DNA from: Nocardioides sp.
GTDB taxonomy: Bacteria; Actinomycetota; Actinomycetes; Propionibacteriales; Nocardioidaceae
Assembly: GCA_002729525.1 (NCBI GenBank)
Contig: PBYI01000054.1
Location: forward strand, 62,001 to 126,000
Length of the DNA: 64,000 bases
Reading direction: 5' to 3'
Part shown: one piece after another, positions 53,322 through 60,857 of the stretch
How the letters are laid out: every line of letters begins with the position of its first letter
Position numbering within the stretch: position 1 is the first letter of the stretch
The notes under the pieces: generated by a model
The model's input: the letters and a program-made list of their open reading frames with translations, nothing else
Database searches by the model: none
What the model was told of the DNA's origin: nothing
Translations under genes and position numbers: made by a program

Positions 53322-54557
53322 TCAGGGGACGGAGGCGATGGCGACGCGACCGGTGCCGCGGAGGTCGACCGGGCCGTCCTCGTGCGCGACGAACGCGGAC
53401 TGGCCGCGGGTGAGGGCCACGGTCTCGTGCTGCCCGACGACCTCGACGGCGCCGTCGATCACCAGCACGGTGCGCGGGCCGGCGGCGGGAACGCGGCGTA
53501 CGGGGACGTCGCCGACGGTGAGGCAGAAGTCGGGCACCGGCGGCTCGAGCAGGGCGTAGCCCGGCGCGCGCTCGGAGGGGTCCCAGCGCGGCGGCGGGAC
53601 CGGATCGAAGCGGGTGATCCGCAGCAGCTCGGCGACGTCGGTGTGCTTGGGCGTCAGACCGGCGCGGATCACGTTGTCGGAGGAGGCCATCACCTCGATC
53701 GCGAAGCCGCCGAGGTAGGCGTGCACGGTGCCGGCGTCGACGAACATCGACTCGCCCGGTGCCAGCGCGACGTGGTTGAGCAGCAGCGTGACCAGCACGC
53801 CGGGGTCCTTCGGGTAGCGGGTGACCAGGCTGCCGACGAGCGTGAAGAGGCGGGCGGCCTCCGGGTTGAGCTGCGCCTCCTCGGTGGTGCGCATCTTCGA
53901 GCGGTGCCGCAGCTCCTGGCGCCCGGCCCGGGCGCCGACGTGCCGGGCGGCGTCGCCGATGTCGCGCAGCAGCCGCTTGAGCGGACGCCCCTCCAGGGCC
54001 AGCGTCTCGGTCACGACGGCGCGGAGCGTGTCGGCGGTCGGGGCGTCCTCGAGGCGCTGGGCGACCTCGTCGGCCCACGGGAGCCTGAGCCGGCGCAGCA
54101 GCGGCACCGTGCGGTCGATCTCCCGGAAGCCGGCCAGGCCGTGGAACGGCGTGAGCGCGTGCAGCAGCTCGGGCTTGTGGGAGGCGTCGGTGTAGCTGCG
54201 GTGCGGCGCATCGAGCGGTACGCCGGCGGCGGACTCGCGGCGGTGGCCGTGCTGCGCCAGCGCGGCGCTGGGGTGCACCTGGAGCGACAGCGGCTCGTTG
54301 ACCGCGAGGATCTTCATGAGGAACGGCAGCCGGTCGCCGAGCTGCTCGCGCACCCGCGGGCCCAGCCAGCGGTCAGGATCGGCGGCGATGGCCGCGTCGA
54401 GCCGGCGACCGTCGGGCAGCGTGGACGGCGACGCCTCGTGCGCGCCGATCCACAGCTCGGCCTCCGGGCCGCGACCCGGCGGGCGGCCCTGGAAGTCGGC
54501 GATCGCCTCGCGATGCCCCCAGGCGTAGTCGCGCACGGGGTTGGACATCACGAACAC
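53322..54557 (-). CDS. manA: Mannose-6-phosphate isomerase, type I
   Basis: Zinc-dependent isomerase of 411 residues interconverting fructose-6-phosphate and mannose-6-phosphate, feeding GDP-mannose. PEAELWIGAHEASPS (about residue 31), LSLQVHPSAALAQHG with the zinc residues, and DASHKPELLHALTPFHGLAGF are the type I signatures; the C-terminal half holds the beta-barrel with FVDAGTVHAYLGGFAIEVM. All ligand-bearing blocks are present. GTG 54557 or ATG 54548 could be the start. It lies 36 bp downstream of the transporter gene's 3' end on the same strand but is not overlapped. GDP-mannose synthesis enzymes (ManB/ManC) were not seen, apart from a cupin at 60350. Confidence 0.92.
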   Translation of the reverse strand: MFVMSNPVRDYAWGHREAIADFQGRPPGRGPEAELWIGAHEASPSTLPDGRRLDAAIAADPDRWLGPRVREQLGDRLPFLMKILAVNEPLSLQVHPSAALAQHGHRRESAAGVPLDAPHRSYTDASHKPELLHALTPFHGLAGFREIDRTVPLLRRLRLPWADEVAQRLEDAPTADTLRAVVTETLALEGRPLKRLLRDIGDAARHVGARAGRQELRHRSKMRTTEEAQLNPEAARLFTLVGSLVTRYPKDPGVLVTLLLNHVALAPGESMFVDAGTVHAYLGGFAIEVMASSDNVIRAGLTPKHTDVAELLRITRFDPVPPPRWDPSERAPGYALLEPPVPDFCLTVGDVPVRRVPAAGPRTVLVIDGAVEVVGQHETVALTRGQSAFVAHEDGPVDLRGTGRVAIASVP

Positions 54558-54593
54558 CGGCCCATTGTCACCCGGGCCGGTCGAGCGCCGGGG

Positions 54594-55610
54594 TCAGCCC
54601 TCCGAGTCGGGCGACCTGCCGACCTTGGCTCTCAGTCGATCCGCGACGGACGTGCCCTCGAGATCGGCGACGTACGGCGCCCCCATGAAGGGCAGTCCCT
54701 GCTCCTTGCGCAGGAAGCCCCAGATGACCGGCACCAGCACGAGCATCGCGACGCCCACGCCGGCGATGAGGAACGGGTGCGTCTCGTCCACGCCCAGCGG
54801 CGCCCAGCCGGCCTTGTCGAGCAGCGCGACGCCGGACATCGTCAGGACGACGACGATGCCCCGGCGGATGTAGGACTGCGGCACCCGCGGCGCGATCCGG
54901 GCGCCGATGATCGTGCCGGGCACCGAGCCGATCACCAGCGGGACCAGCAGGCCCCAGTCGAGGCCATGGATGGCGACGTTCGAGATCGCGGCGGCCAGCA
55001 CCAGCGGCACGGCCTGCACCAGGTCGGTGCCGACGAGCTTCACCGCCGACAGGCCGGGGTAGAGCATCAGCAGCGCGACCATGATCACCGAGCCGGAGCC
55101 GACGCTGGTGACGCCGACCAGCAGGCCGCCGAGGATGCCGACCGCGAGGGTCGGGATCGGGCGGATGCGGGGGTCGGGGTCGCCGGGGTCGCCGCCGGCG
55201 CGGACCCGGCGCAGGTTGATGTAGAGGCGCAGCGCGTAGGTGAGCGCCGCCAGCAGCAGCGCGAAGCCGATCGACACCTTGAGCACGTAGTCAAGCTCGT
55301 CGGGGTCGCTGGTGACGAGCTTGAGGATCACCGGTCCGAGCAGCGCGAACGGGATCGACCCGAGCATCAGCCACTTCGCGAGCTGCCAGTTGGGCGAGCC
55401 CTCGCGGGCGTGCACGACGGCGCCGCCGGTCTTGTAGATGGCAGCGGCCGTCAGGTCGGCGGCCACGATCGTGGCGGCCTCACCGCCGCCGACGCCGAGA
55501 AAGAGGAGGGCGGGGGTCATCAGGGCCCCGCCGCCCATGCCGGTCAGGCCGACGACGATGCCGACGACGAAGCCGGCGACGAGGATCGAGAGGAACGCTT
55601 GGTCGAGCAC
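54594..55610 (-). CDS. TauE/SafE-family sulfite/organosulfonate exporter-type permease
   Basis: Membrane protein of 338 residues with about eight helices in two similar halves; the TauE/SafE repeats are seen as VVGIVVGLTGMGGGALMTPA near the start and GILGGLLVGVTSVGSGSVIM in the second half. The C-terminus ends with a cytosolic tail of 50 residues. The GTG at 55610 starts on the last base of the upstream APS-kinase-fusion stop (TAGTG), so the two are coupled. Family members move sulfite, sulfoacetate or other anions; placement next to sulfate activation suggests sulfate or sulfite transport. A longer frame reading back over the kinase gene is a shadow. Confidence 0.85.
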   Translation of the reverse strand: MLDQAFLSILVAGFVVGIVVGLTGMGGGALMTPALLFLGVGGGEAATIVAADLTAAAIYKTGGAVVHAREGSPNWQLAKWLMLGSIPFALLGPVILKLVTSDPDELDYVLKVSIGFALLLAALTYALRLYINLRRVRAGGDPGDPDPRIRPIPTLAVGILGGLLVGVTSVGSGSVIMVALLMLYPGLSAVKLVGTDLVQAVPLVLAAAISNVAIHGLDWGLLVPLVIGSVPGTIIGARIAPRVPQSYIRRGIVVVLTMSGVALLDKAGWAPLGVDETHPFLIAGVGVAMLVLVPVIWGFLRKEQGLPFMGAPYVADLEGTSVADRLRAKVGRSPDSEG

Positions 55611-57559
55611 TATTCGATGGTACTTGAGTAGTTCAGTGCACTTACAACCGTGTGCAGGAGTGTCTCGATCTTCTGCGCCGACTGCTCGGCCGCCTCGGGC
55701 CCACGTCCGTACGGGTCGCCCACGTCGGTCTCCGGCCCGGCGGTGCCGCGGCGCTCGGCGAGCGCCTGCATCAAGGGCACGCCCGGGCTCTGCCGGGCCA
55801 CCTCGGCCGCCTGGCCGAGGGTGACGACCTTGCGGAAGGCGTTGGGCTGGTCGTCGAGGATGAACTGGCGGTGCGTGCTCTCCGCGGTCAGCACCAGGTC
55901 GGCCTCGTCGACCATCTCGCGGGTGAGGGCGCGGCTGCGGAACCAGGACGTGTCGACGCCGCGGGCCTGGAGGGTCTGCGCCATCGTCGGGTCCATCTCG
56001 CGGTCGATGAAGCCGTGCGTGCCGGCCGAGCCGAAGTAGACGCGAGTGCCGAGGCCGTACTGGCCGGCGAGCTGGCGGCTCATCAGCTCCATCCACGGGC
56101 TGCGGCAGATGTTGGCGGTGCAGACGTAGAGGACCTGGAGCGGACCGTCGGTGGGCCCGGTCGGGACCTGCGGGATCTCCATGGCCTGGGTGGGCTGGTC
56201 CCAGGGTCGGGGTTGGTGGTCGGCTTGCGGCGTCTCGGTACGCGCGTCGGTCGTTCCTCCCTCCGCGCTACTCGACGACCGGGGGGCGTCGCCCTCTGCG
56301 CTACTCGACGACCGGGGCGCGGCGGAGCGGCGGCCGACGTACGGCGCGGGCGTGGCGTCGCGGAGGTCGACGTACCCGGCCGCGGCGAGCGCGTCGATCA
56401 CGTCGGTCAGCGCGTCGTCGATCGTGCGGCCGGTGGTGTCGACGCGGACGTCGGCGTCCTGCGGCTCCTCGTAGGGCGAGGAGATGCCGGTGAACTCGGG
56501 GATCTCCCCGGCGCGCGCCTTGGCGTAGAGGCCCTTGCGGTCGCGCCGCTCGCACTCCTCCAACGGCGTGGCCACGTGCACGAGGAAGAACGCGCCGCCG
56601 GCGTCGGCAACCATCTGGCGTACCTGCTGGCGGGTCTCGTCGAACGGGGCGATCGGCGAGACGACGGCGAGGCCGCCGTGGCGGGAGATCTCCGCCGCGA
56701 CCCAGCCGATCCGGCGGATGTTGGTCTCGCGGTCCTCCTTCGAGAAGGTGAGGCCCGCGGAGAGGTTCCGGCGTACGACGTCGCCGTCGAGGCTGGTGAT
56801 CGTGCGCTCGCCGGCCTCGAGCAGCCGGTCCATCAACGCGCGGGCCAGCGTCGACTTGCCGCTGCCCGACAGACCGGTGAAGAAGAGCACCAGCCCCTGC
56901 TCGTCGAGCGGCGGCTGGTCGAAGTCGACGATGTCGGCCAGGTCGGGCAGCACGGCGCCGCCGTCGACCAGGCCGACGACCGGGTCGCCCGCGGCATACG
57001 TCTGCACGACCTGGACCCCGAGGTCGTGGTCGGCGTCAGCGTCGCCGTGCGCGGCCAGCGGGACGGCCACCACGTCGGTGCCGCCGAGCGCCTCGGCGAC
57101 TCGCAGGCTCGCGCGCAGCAGGGCCGTGGAGGACAGGTCGGGCGTGCCGGTCCCGGTCAGCGCGAGGAGCACCAGGCCGGTCGAGCCGGCCAGCTCGCCG
57201 AGCTGGGTCAGCTGGGCGTCGGTGACCGGACCGGTGACGGGGACGAAGGTGCGGCCGGCGTACTGCTCGCGGACCTGCGCCGGGGACAGGTGCAGGCGCC
57301 GGAACGGGCCGTACTCCGCCGAGCTGAGCGGCGTGACGCCCCACGAACCGGTGTCGGTGCGCCAGACCCGGGCGAGCGGCAGGCCCTCCGGGTCGACGAG
57401 CTCGAGCTCGGGCAGCGCGGCGAGGTCGTCGGGGAGCGCCAGGGTCACCGGGCTCCCCGGCTCGTCGAAGCCGGCGAGCGGCGCCAGGGCGCCGGAGACC
57501 AGCAGCTCGAGGTCGTCGAGCTCGCGCGGGCTGGGGCAGTGCTGGGAGAGACCGGACAC
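55610..57559 (-). CDS. cysC: Fusion: sulfurylase-like domain - APS kinase - LMW tyrosine phosphatase
   Basis: Trifunctional-looking cytosolic protein of 649 residues. Residues about 10-205 resemble the N-terminal part of dissimilatory-type ATP sulfurylase (PUA-like and alpha/beta region, e.g. FDEPGSPVTLALPDDLAAL); no QxRN or HxxH active-site motifs were seen, so it is probably inactive. The APS kinase CysC follows with P-loop FFTGLSGSGKSTLARALMDR (about 227-247), DGDVVRRNLS and SKEDRETNIRRIGWVA. A linker of about 40 residues (about 411-450) includes two copies of APRSSSSAEG encoded by a dispersed repeat. The C-terminal domain is a low-molecular-weight protein tyrosine phosphatase: VCTANICRSPWMELM with the CX5R loop (about 480), then DVGDPYGRG with the acid. 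CysC makes PAPS for the two sulfotransferases; the phosphatase half may act on the BY-kinase at 60858. Confidence 0.93.
   Translation of the reverse strand: MSGLSQHCPSPRELDDLELLVSGALAPLAGFDEPGSPVTLALPDDLAALPELELVDPEGLPLARVWRTDTGSWGVTPLSSAEYGPFRRLHLSPAQVREQYAGRTFVPVTGPVTDAQLTQLGELAGSTGLVLLALTGTGTPDLSSTALLRASLRVAEALGGTDVVAVPLAAHGDADADHDLGVQVVQTYAAGDPVVGLVDGGAVLPDLADIVDFDQPPLDEQGLVLFFTGLSGSGKSTLARALMDRLLEAGERTITSLDGDVVRRNLSAGLTFSKEDRETNIRRIGWVAAEISRHGGLAVVSPIAPFDETRQQVRQMVADAGGAFFLVHVATPLEECERRDRKGLYAKARAGEIPEFTGISSPYEEPQDADVRVDTTGRTIDDALTDVIDALAAAGYVDLRDATPAPYVGRRSAAPRSSSSAEGDAPRSSSSAEGGTTDARTETPQADHQPRPWDQPTQAMEIPQVPTGPTDGPLQVLYVCTANICRSPWMELMSRQLAGQYGLGTRVYFGSAGTHGFIDREMDPTMAQTLQARGVDTSWFRSRALTREMVDEADLVLTAESTHRQFILDDQPNAFRKVVTLGQAAEVARQSPGVPLMQALAERRGTAGPETDVGDPYGRGPEAAEQSAQKIETLLHTVVSALNYSSTIE
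56228..56326. repeat. Dispersed repeat inside the CysC-phosphatase gene
   Basis: Two units of CTCCGCGCTACTCGACGACC type are inserted in frame at the domain linker. The same family lies between other genes. Reading is kept open, giving the repeated peptide APRSSSSAEG. Confidence 0.75.
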
Positions 57560-57602
57560 GGTTGCTCATCCTGCCAGCCGGGTGGCCGGATACCGTCTCG
57601 GC

Positions 57603-58571
57603 GTGCCTGGCCTGTCTGCTGCCCCTGTCGTCGCCGAGATCGTCCGCTCCGGGTTCGTGGAGGGCCACCACTACGGGTCCCTCGTCGCGCTGGAGCGCGA
57701 CGGGTCGGTCGCATGGTCGGTCGGCGACGCCGACGCCACGATGCTGCCGCGGTCGTGCAACAAGCCGATCCAGGCGCTGGCGATGGTGCGGCTCGGGCTC
57801 GACCTGCCCGACGACCTGCTCGCGCTGGCCTGCGCCTCGCACTCCGGCGAGCCGTTCCACGTCGACGGCGTACGCCGGATCCTGGCGGGGGCGGGGCTCG
57901 ACGAGTCGGCGCTGCAGACGCCGGCCGACTGGCCGCTGGACGACGAAGCCCGCGAGACGGTGCTGCGGGCCGGCGGGTCGCGGGAGCCGGTGACGATGAA
58001 CTGCTCGGGCAAGCACGCCGCGATGCTCGCCACCTGCGTGGTCAACGGCTGGGACACCGCGACCTACCGCGACCCGTCGCACCCGCTCCAGGTGGCGACC
58101 GTCGCGACCTTCGCCGAGCTGACCGGCGTGCCGGTGGAGGTGGTCGCCACCGACGGGTGCGGAGCGCCGCTGCTGTCGACCTCGCTGACCGGGCTGGCGC
58201 GGGCCTTCCGGGCGATCGCGGTCGCCGAGGACGGCCCGGAGCGGCGGATCGCCGACGCCGTGCGGGCGCACCCGGAGATGGTGTCGGGCTCGACCCGCGA
58301 CGAGCGCGCGCTGCTCACCGCGATCCCCGGCGCGATCGGCAAGGCGGGCGCGGAGTCCTGCTACGCCGTCGCGCTGCCCGACGGTCGCGCGTGCGCGCTG
58401 AAGACCGACGACGGTGCCGCGCGGGTGCGCCCGGTGCTGATGGCCGCGGCGCTCGAGCGGTCCGGGGTGCTGGACGACGCGGGCGTCGACGCGGACGCCG
58501 TACGGGCGACCGGTGACGTGCCGGTGCTCGGGCACGGCGAGCGCGTCGGGGAGATCCGCGCGGCGTTCTGA
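57603..58571 (+). CDS. Asparaginase-family protein (L-asparaginase II type)
   Basis: Protein of 322 residues from the asparaginase II group related to Rhizobium AnsA (PF06089-like). Key blocks are RSCNKPIQALAMVR, LACASHSGEPFHVDGV, VTMNCSGKHAAMLATCV and VATDGCGAPLLSTSLTGLARAF, followed by MVSGSTRDERALLTAIPG and KAGAESCYAVA. No signal peptide is present, so it is cytosolic. The GTG start at 57603 is set just after the divergent fusion gene's start at 57559, about 45 bp away. It probably hydrolyses asparagine or a related amide, but no link to the cluster is visible. Confidence 0.88.
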   Translation: MPGLSAAPVVAEIVRSGFVEGHHYGSLVALERDGSVAWSVGDADATMLPRSCNKPIQALAMVRLGLDLPDDLLALACASHSGEPFHVDGVRRILAGAGLDESALQTPADWPLDDEARETVLRAGGSREPVTMNCSGKHAAMLATCVVNGWDTATYRDPSHPLQVATVATFAELTGVPVEVVATDGCGAPLLSTSLTGLARAFRAIAVAEDGPERRIADAVRAHPEMVSGSTRDERALLTAIPGAIGKAGAESCYAVALPDGRACALKTDDGAARVRPVLMAAALERSGVLDDAGVDADAVRATGDVPVLGHGERVGEIRAAF

Positions 58572-58626
58572 TCCCCACTGCCTGCGCTGACCTGCGCGAA
58601 TGCAGTGTGCACCATGTCACGCTAAC

Positions 58627-58660
58627 TAGTGCTTGCAATCTGCTAGCACTTGCTAGCACT
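58627..58660. promoter_or_regulatory. Direct and inverted TGCTAGCACT elements abutting the XRE start
   Basis: Two perfect 10-bp direct repeats TGCTAGCACT at 58641-58650 and 58651-58660 touch the ATG, and an inverted AGTGCT half-site lies at 58628. This looks like an operator for autoregulation or a promoter overlapped by it. Confidence 0.5.
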
Positions 58661-59110
58661 ATGGGGGACATGGCGAAGATCAGTGTCGGGCAGACCGTCG
58701 GGTCGCTCGGTGAGTACCTCAAGGAGCAGCGTGTCGCCGCACGCCTCTCCCTGCGGCAGCTCGCCCAGCAGGCCGGCGTGTCCAACCCCTACCTGAGCCA
58801 GATCGAGAGAGGTCTGCGCAAGCCCTCGGCCGAGGTCCTGCAGCAGATCGCCAAGGCGCTCCGCATCTCCGCGGAGCAGCTCTACCTCCAGGCCGGGATC
58901 GTCTCTCCCGACGACGGCGTGGGGGGATCGGTCGAGATGGCTGTCCTCAGCGACACCGGACTGACCGAGCGGCAGAAGCAGTCGCTCCTCGACGTCTACT
59001 CCTCCTTCCTCGCCATGAACGGCGCGGGCGAGGCAGGAGCGGACGCACCCGAGGGGACCGACGAGGTCTCGATCACCACACCTGATGCACCCACCACCGA
59101 GGAGCAGTGA
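58661..59110 (+). CDS. XRE-family regulator next to hbhA (Rv0474-like)
   Basis: DNA-binding regulator of about 149 residues. An HTH_3/XRE domain occupies residues about 15-75, with EYLKEQRVAARLSLRQLAQQ then AGVSNPYLSQIERGLRKPSA as the helix-turn-helix and recognition helix. The C-terminal half is acidic and has VLSDTGLTERQKQSLLDVY. The order XRE regulator - hbhA - DUF2516 matches Rv0474-Rv0475-Rv0476. The start could be ATG 58661 or ATG 58670; the GGGGG run between them is too close to the second. The tandem repeats directly upstream suggest autoregulation. The hbhA start is two bases past its stop. Confidence 0.85.
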   Translation: MGDMAKISVGQTVGSLGEYLKEQRVAARLSLRQLAQQAGVSNPYLSQIERGLRKPSAEVLQQIAKALRISAEQLYLQAGIVSPDDGVGGSVEMAVLSDTGLTERQKQSLLDVYSSFLAMNGAGEAGADAPEGTDEVSITTPDAPTTEEQ

Positions 59111-59111
59111 C

Positions 59112-59729
59112 ATGGCCAAGGCCAAGTTCGACTTCAAGTCCATCGAGATCCCCGAGATCGCCCAGAAGCCCGTCTACGCGGGTGTCGGTGCCGGCGACCT
59201 GGCCATCGCCGCCGTGCGCGAGTACGTCGTCGACGTGCAGAAGAAGATCACCGGCTACAGCAAGGACGTCGAGACCCGCGTCGCCGACGTGCAGAAGCAG
59301 GTCAACGACTTCGACCCCAAGACCCTCGCGGACACCGCCGTGACCGCCGCCAAGGAGCGCCGCGCGGCCGCCGAGAAGGCGTTCGCTGAGCTTCAGAAGG
59401 ACGCCGTGGCGTTCCCGGGCAAGGTCCAGACCCGCGTGCAGACCGTGGTCAACGACAACGTCGCCACCGTCTCGAAGTCCTACGCCGACCTCGCCAAGCA
59501 CGGTGAGGCCGTCATCAAGGGCACCAAGCTGCCCTCGAGCGCCTCCGTCGAGGTCAAGGTCAACACGACCAACCCGGCCGCCACCAAGGGCGCCGAGAAG
59601 CCTGCCGCGAAGAAGTCCCCGGCCAAGCGCTCGGCCGCCAAGAAGGCGACCACTGCGAAGAAGGCGCCGGCGAAGAAGGCCCCCGCCAAGAAGGCGAGCA
59701 CCAGCAGCACCGCCGCGAAGAAGGCCTGA
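59112..59729 (+). CDS. hbhA: Heparin-binding hemagglutinin-like protein (HBHA)
   Basis: Protein of 205 residues resembling mycobacterial HBHA, a surface-associated adhesin that binds sulfated glycosaminoglycans; in other actinobacteria the role is less clear and membrane/lipid-associated functions have been suggested. A helical coiled-coil region spans about residues 20-140 and the last 60 residues are a Lys/Ala/Pro-rich tail with repeated AKKA/PAKKAP units, the counterpart of the heparin-binding C-terminus. No signal peptide is present, as in HBHA. ATG 59112 has GGAG seven bases upstream and lies two bases after the regulator's stop. A strong terminator follows. Confidence 0.85.
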   Translation: MAKAKFDFKSIEIPEIAQKPVYAGVGAGDLAIAAVREYVVDVQKKITGYSKDVETRVADVQKQVNDFDPKTLADTAVTAAKERRAAAEKAFAELQKDAVAFPGKVQTRVQTVVNDNVATVSKSYADLAKHGEAVIKGTKLPSSASVEVKVNTTNPAATKGAEKPAAKKSPAKRSAAKKATTAKKAPAKKAPAKKASTSSTAAKKA

Positions 59730-59752
59730 CCTCCTCGCAGCGCAGCACCACC

Positions 59753-59788
59753 ACGAAGCCCCGCAGGCCCCGGCCTGCGGGGCTTCGT
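59753..59788 (+). terminator. Hairpin terminator after hbhA
   Basis: Perfect 17-bp stem, ACGAAGCCCCGCAGGCC paired with GGCCTGCGGGGCTTCGT, starting 24 bp past the hbhA stop. No clear T-run. DUF2516 downstream must then use read-through or its own promoter. Confidence 0.8.
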
Positions 59789-59825
59789 CGTGCTCACGGG
59801 GCGCGCGCACCGTAGGGTCGGCGCC

Positions 59826-60110
59826 GTGAGCGTCTTCGAGATCCAGGGCACCATCAGCTTCCTGGTGAGCATCGTGATCCTGGCGGTCTCGATCTTCGCG
59901 TTCGTCAACTCGCTGCTGTGGTCGGCGGAGAGCTACGAGGCCGCCGGCAAGCTCACCAAGCCGGCCTGGACGATCATCCTCGGCCTCGGTGCGGTCATCC
60001 AGATCCTGTTCCCCGGCGGCTTCGGCATCATCCGGATCGCGCTGCTGGTCGCCGCCCTCGTCTACCTCGCCGACGTACGACCGGCCCTGGCGAGCCTGCG
60101 TCGCCGCTGA
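59826..60110 (+). CDS. DUF2516 membrane protein (Rv0476-like)
   Basis: Protein of 94 residues with three hydrophobic segments (about residues 8-27, 44-62 and 66-84) and a basic C-terminus RPALASLRRR. Its size, topology and position just after hbhA match the DUF2516 family found in the same place in mycobacteria (Rv0476). Function unknown. The GTG start lies 37 bp past the hairpin. Confidence 0.85.
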   Translation: MSVFEIQGTISFLVSIVILAVSIFAFVNSLLWSAESYEAAGKLTKPAWTIILGLGAVIQILFPGGFGIIRIALLVAALVYLADVRPALASLRRR

Positions 60111-60349
60111 TCCTTCTCGTCCCGGCGGACCCTGCTGGTCCAGACAGGTCAGGCCGGATGGCCTCTTCGGGTACGCGTCCATGACACAGAAGGACCACGC
60201 CCGGGTCACCGACGTATCCGGTTTGTGAACGGCGTGAGTTTTCTCGGTCGATCGCCTGCACGGGTGAGCGTCCGACCCCTAGCGTCGTCCCCGCTATCGA
60301 CTGGCGCATGGGGGGCCGGTCCCGCAGGACCATCGACCGGGGGACAGTC

Positions 60350-60760
60350 ATGATCGGAGAGCGCGAAGAGCGCCCGTGGGGCAGCTGGGAGGTCCTCGAC
60401 GAGGGCGAGGGCTTCAAGGTCAAGCGCATCATCGTCGAGCCGCGATCGCGGCTCAGCCTGCAGACCCACGAGCACCGCTCGGAGCAGTGGGCGGTCGTCT
60501 CCGGGACCGCGACCTGCCTGATCGACGACGAGGTCGTCGTGGTGCGCCCCGGCGAGCAGACCACCGTCGACGCCGGCCGGATGCACCGCATCGCCAACGC
60601 CCACGACGAGGTGCTCGTGCTCATCGAGGTCCAGATGGGCGCCTACTGCGGCGAGGACGACATCGTGCGCCTCGAGGACGACTACGGCCGCGTGGCGCAC
60701 CTGGGGACCGAGCTGACCGGCGGGCTCGCCGGCGAGACGGAGATCGCTGCCGCTGTGTGA
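60350..60760 (+). CDS. Cupin, mannose-6-phosphate isomerase type II-like
   Basis: Single-domain beta-barrel protein of 136 residues with ERPWGSWEVLDEGEGFKVKR at the start, HEHRSEQWAVVSGTATC with the metal-binding residues, and RMHRIANAHDEVLVLIEVQ at the end. It matches the C-terminal isomerase domain of ManC/GMP-type bifunctional proteins, but the guanylyltransferase half is absent. It could isomerise mannose-6-phosphate or another sugar phosphate, or stand as a binding domain only. ATG 60350 has GGGGGA six bases upstream. The gene precedes the BY-kinase gene by about 100 bp on the same strand. Confidence 0.82.
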   Translation: MIGEREERPWGSWEVLDEGEGFKVKRIIVEPRSRLSLQTHEHRSEQWAVVSGTATCLIDDEVVVVRPGEQTTVDAGRMHRIANAHDEVLVLIEVQMGAYCGEDDIVRLEDDYGRVAHLGTELTGGLAGETEIAAAV

Positions 60761-60857
60761 CAGCACCGTCACACAGTCGTACTCCAACCCGCTCACGAGC
60801 GGTCACCCCACGGGTTAGGGTGGCGCGACCGCTGTCGTAGAGAGCTCGGATGGGGAC

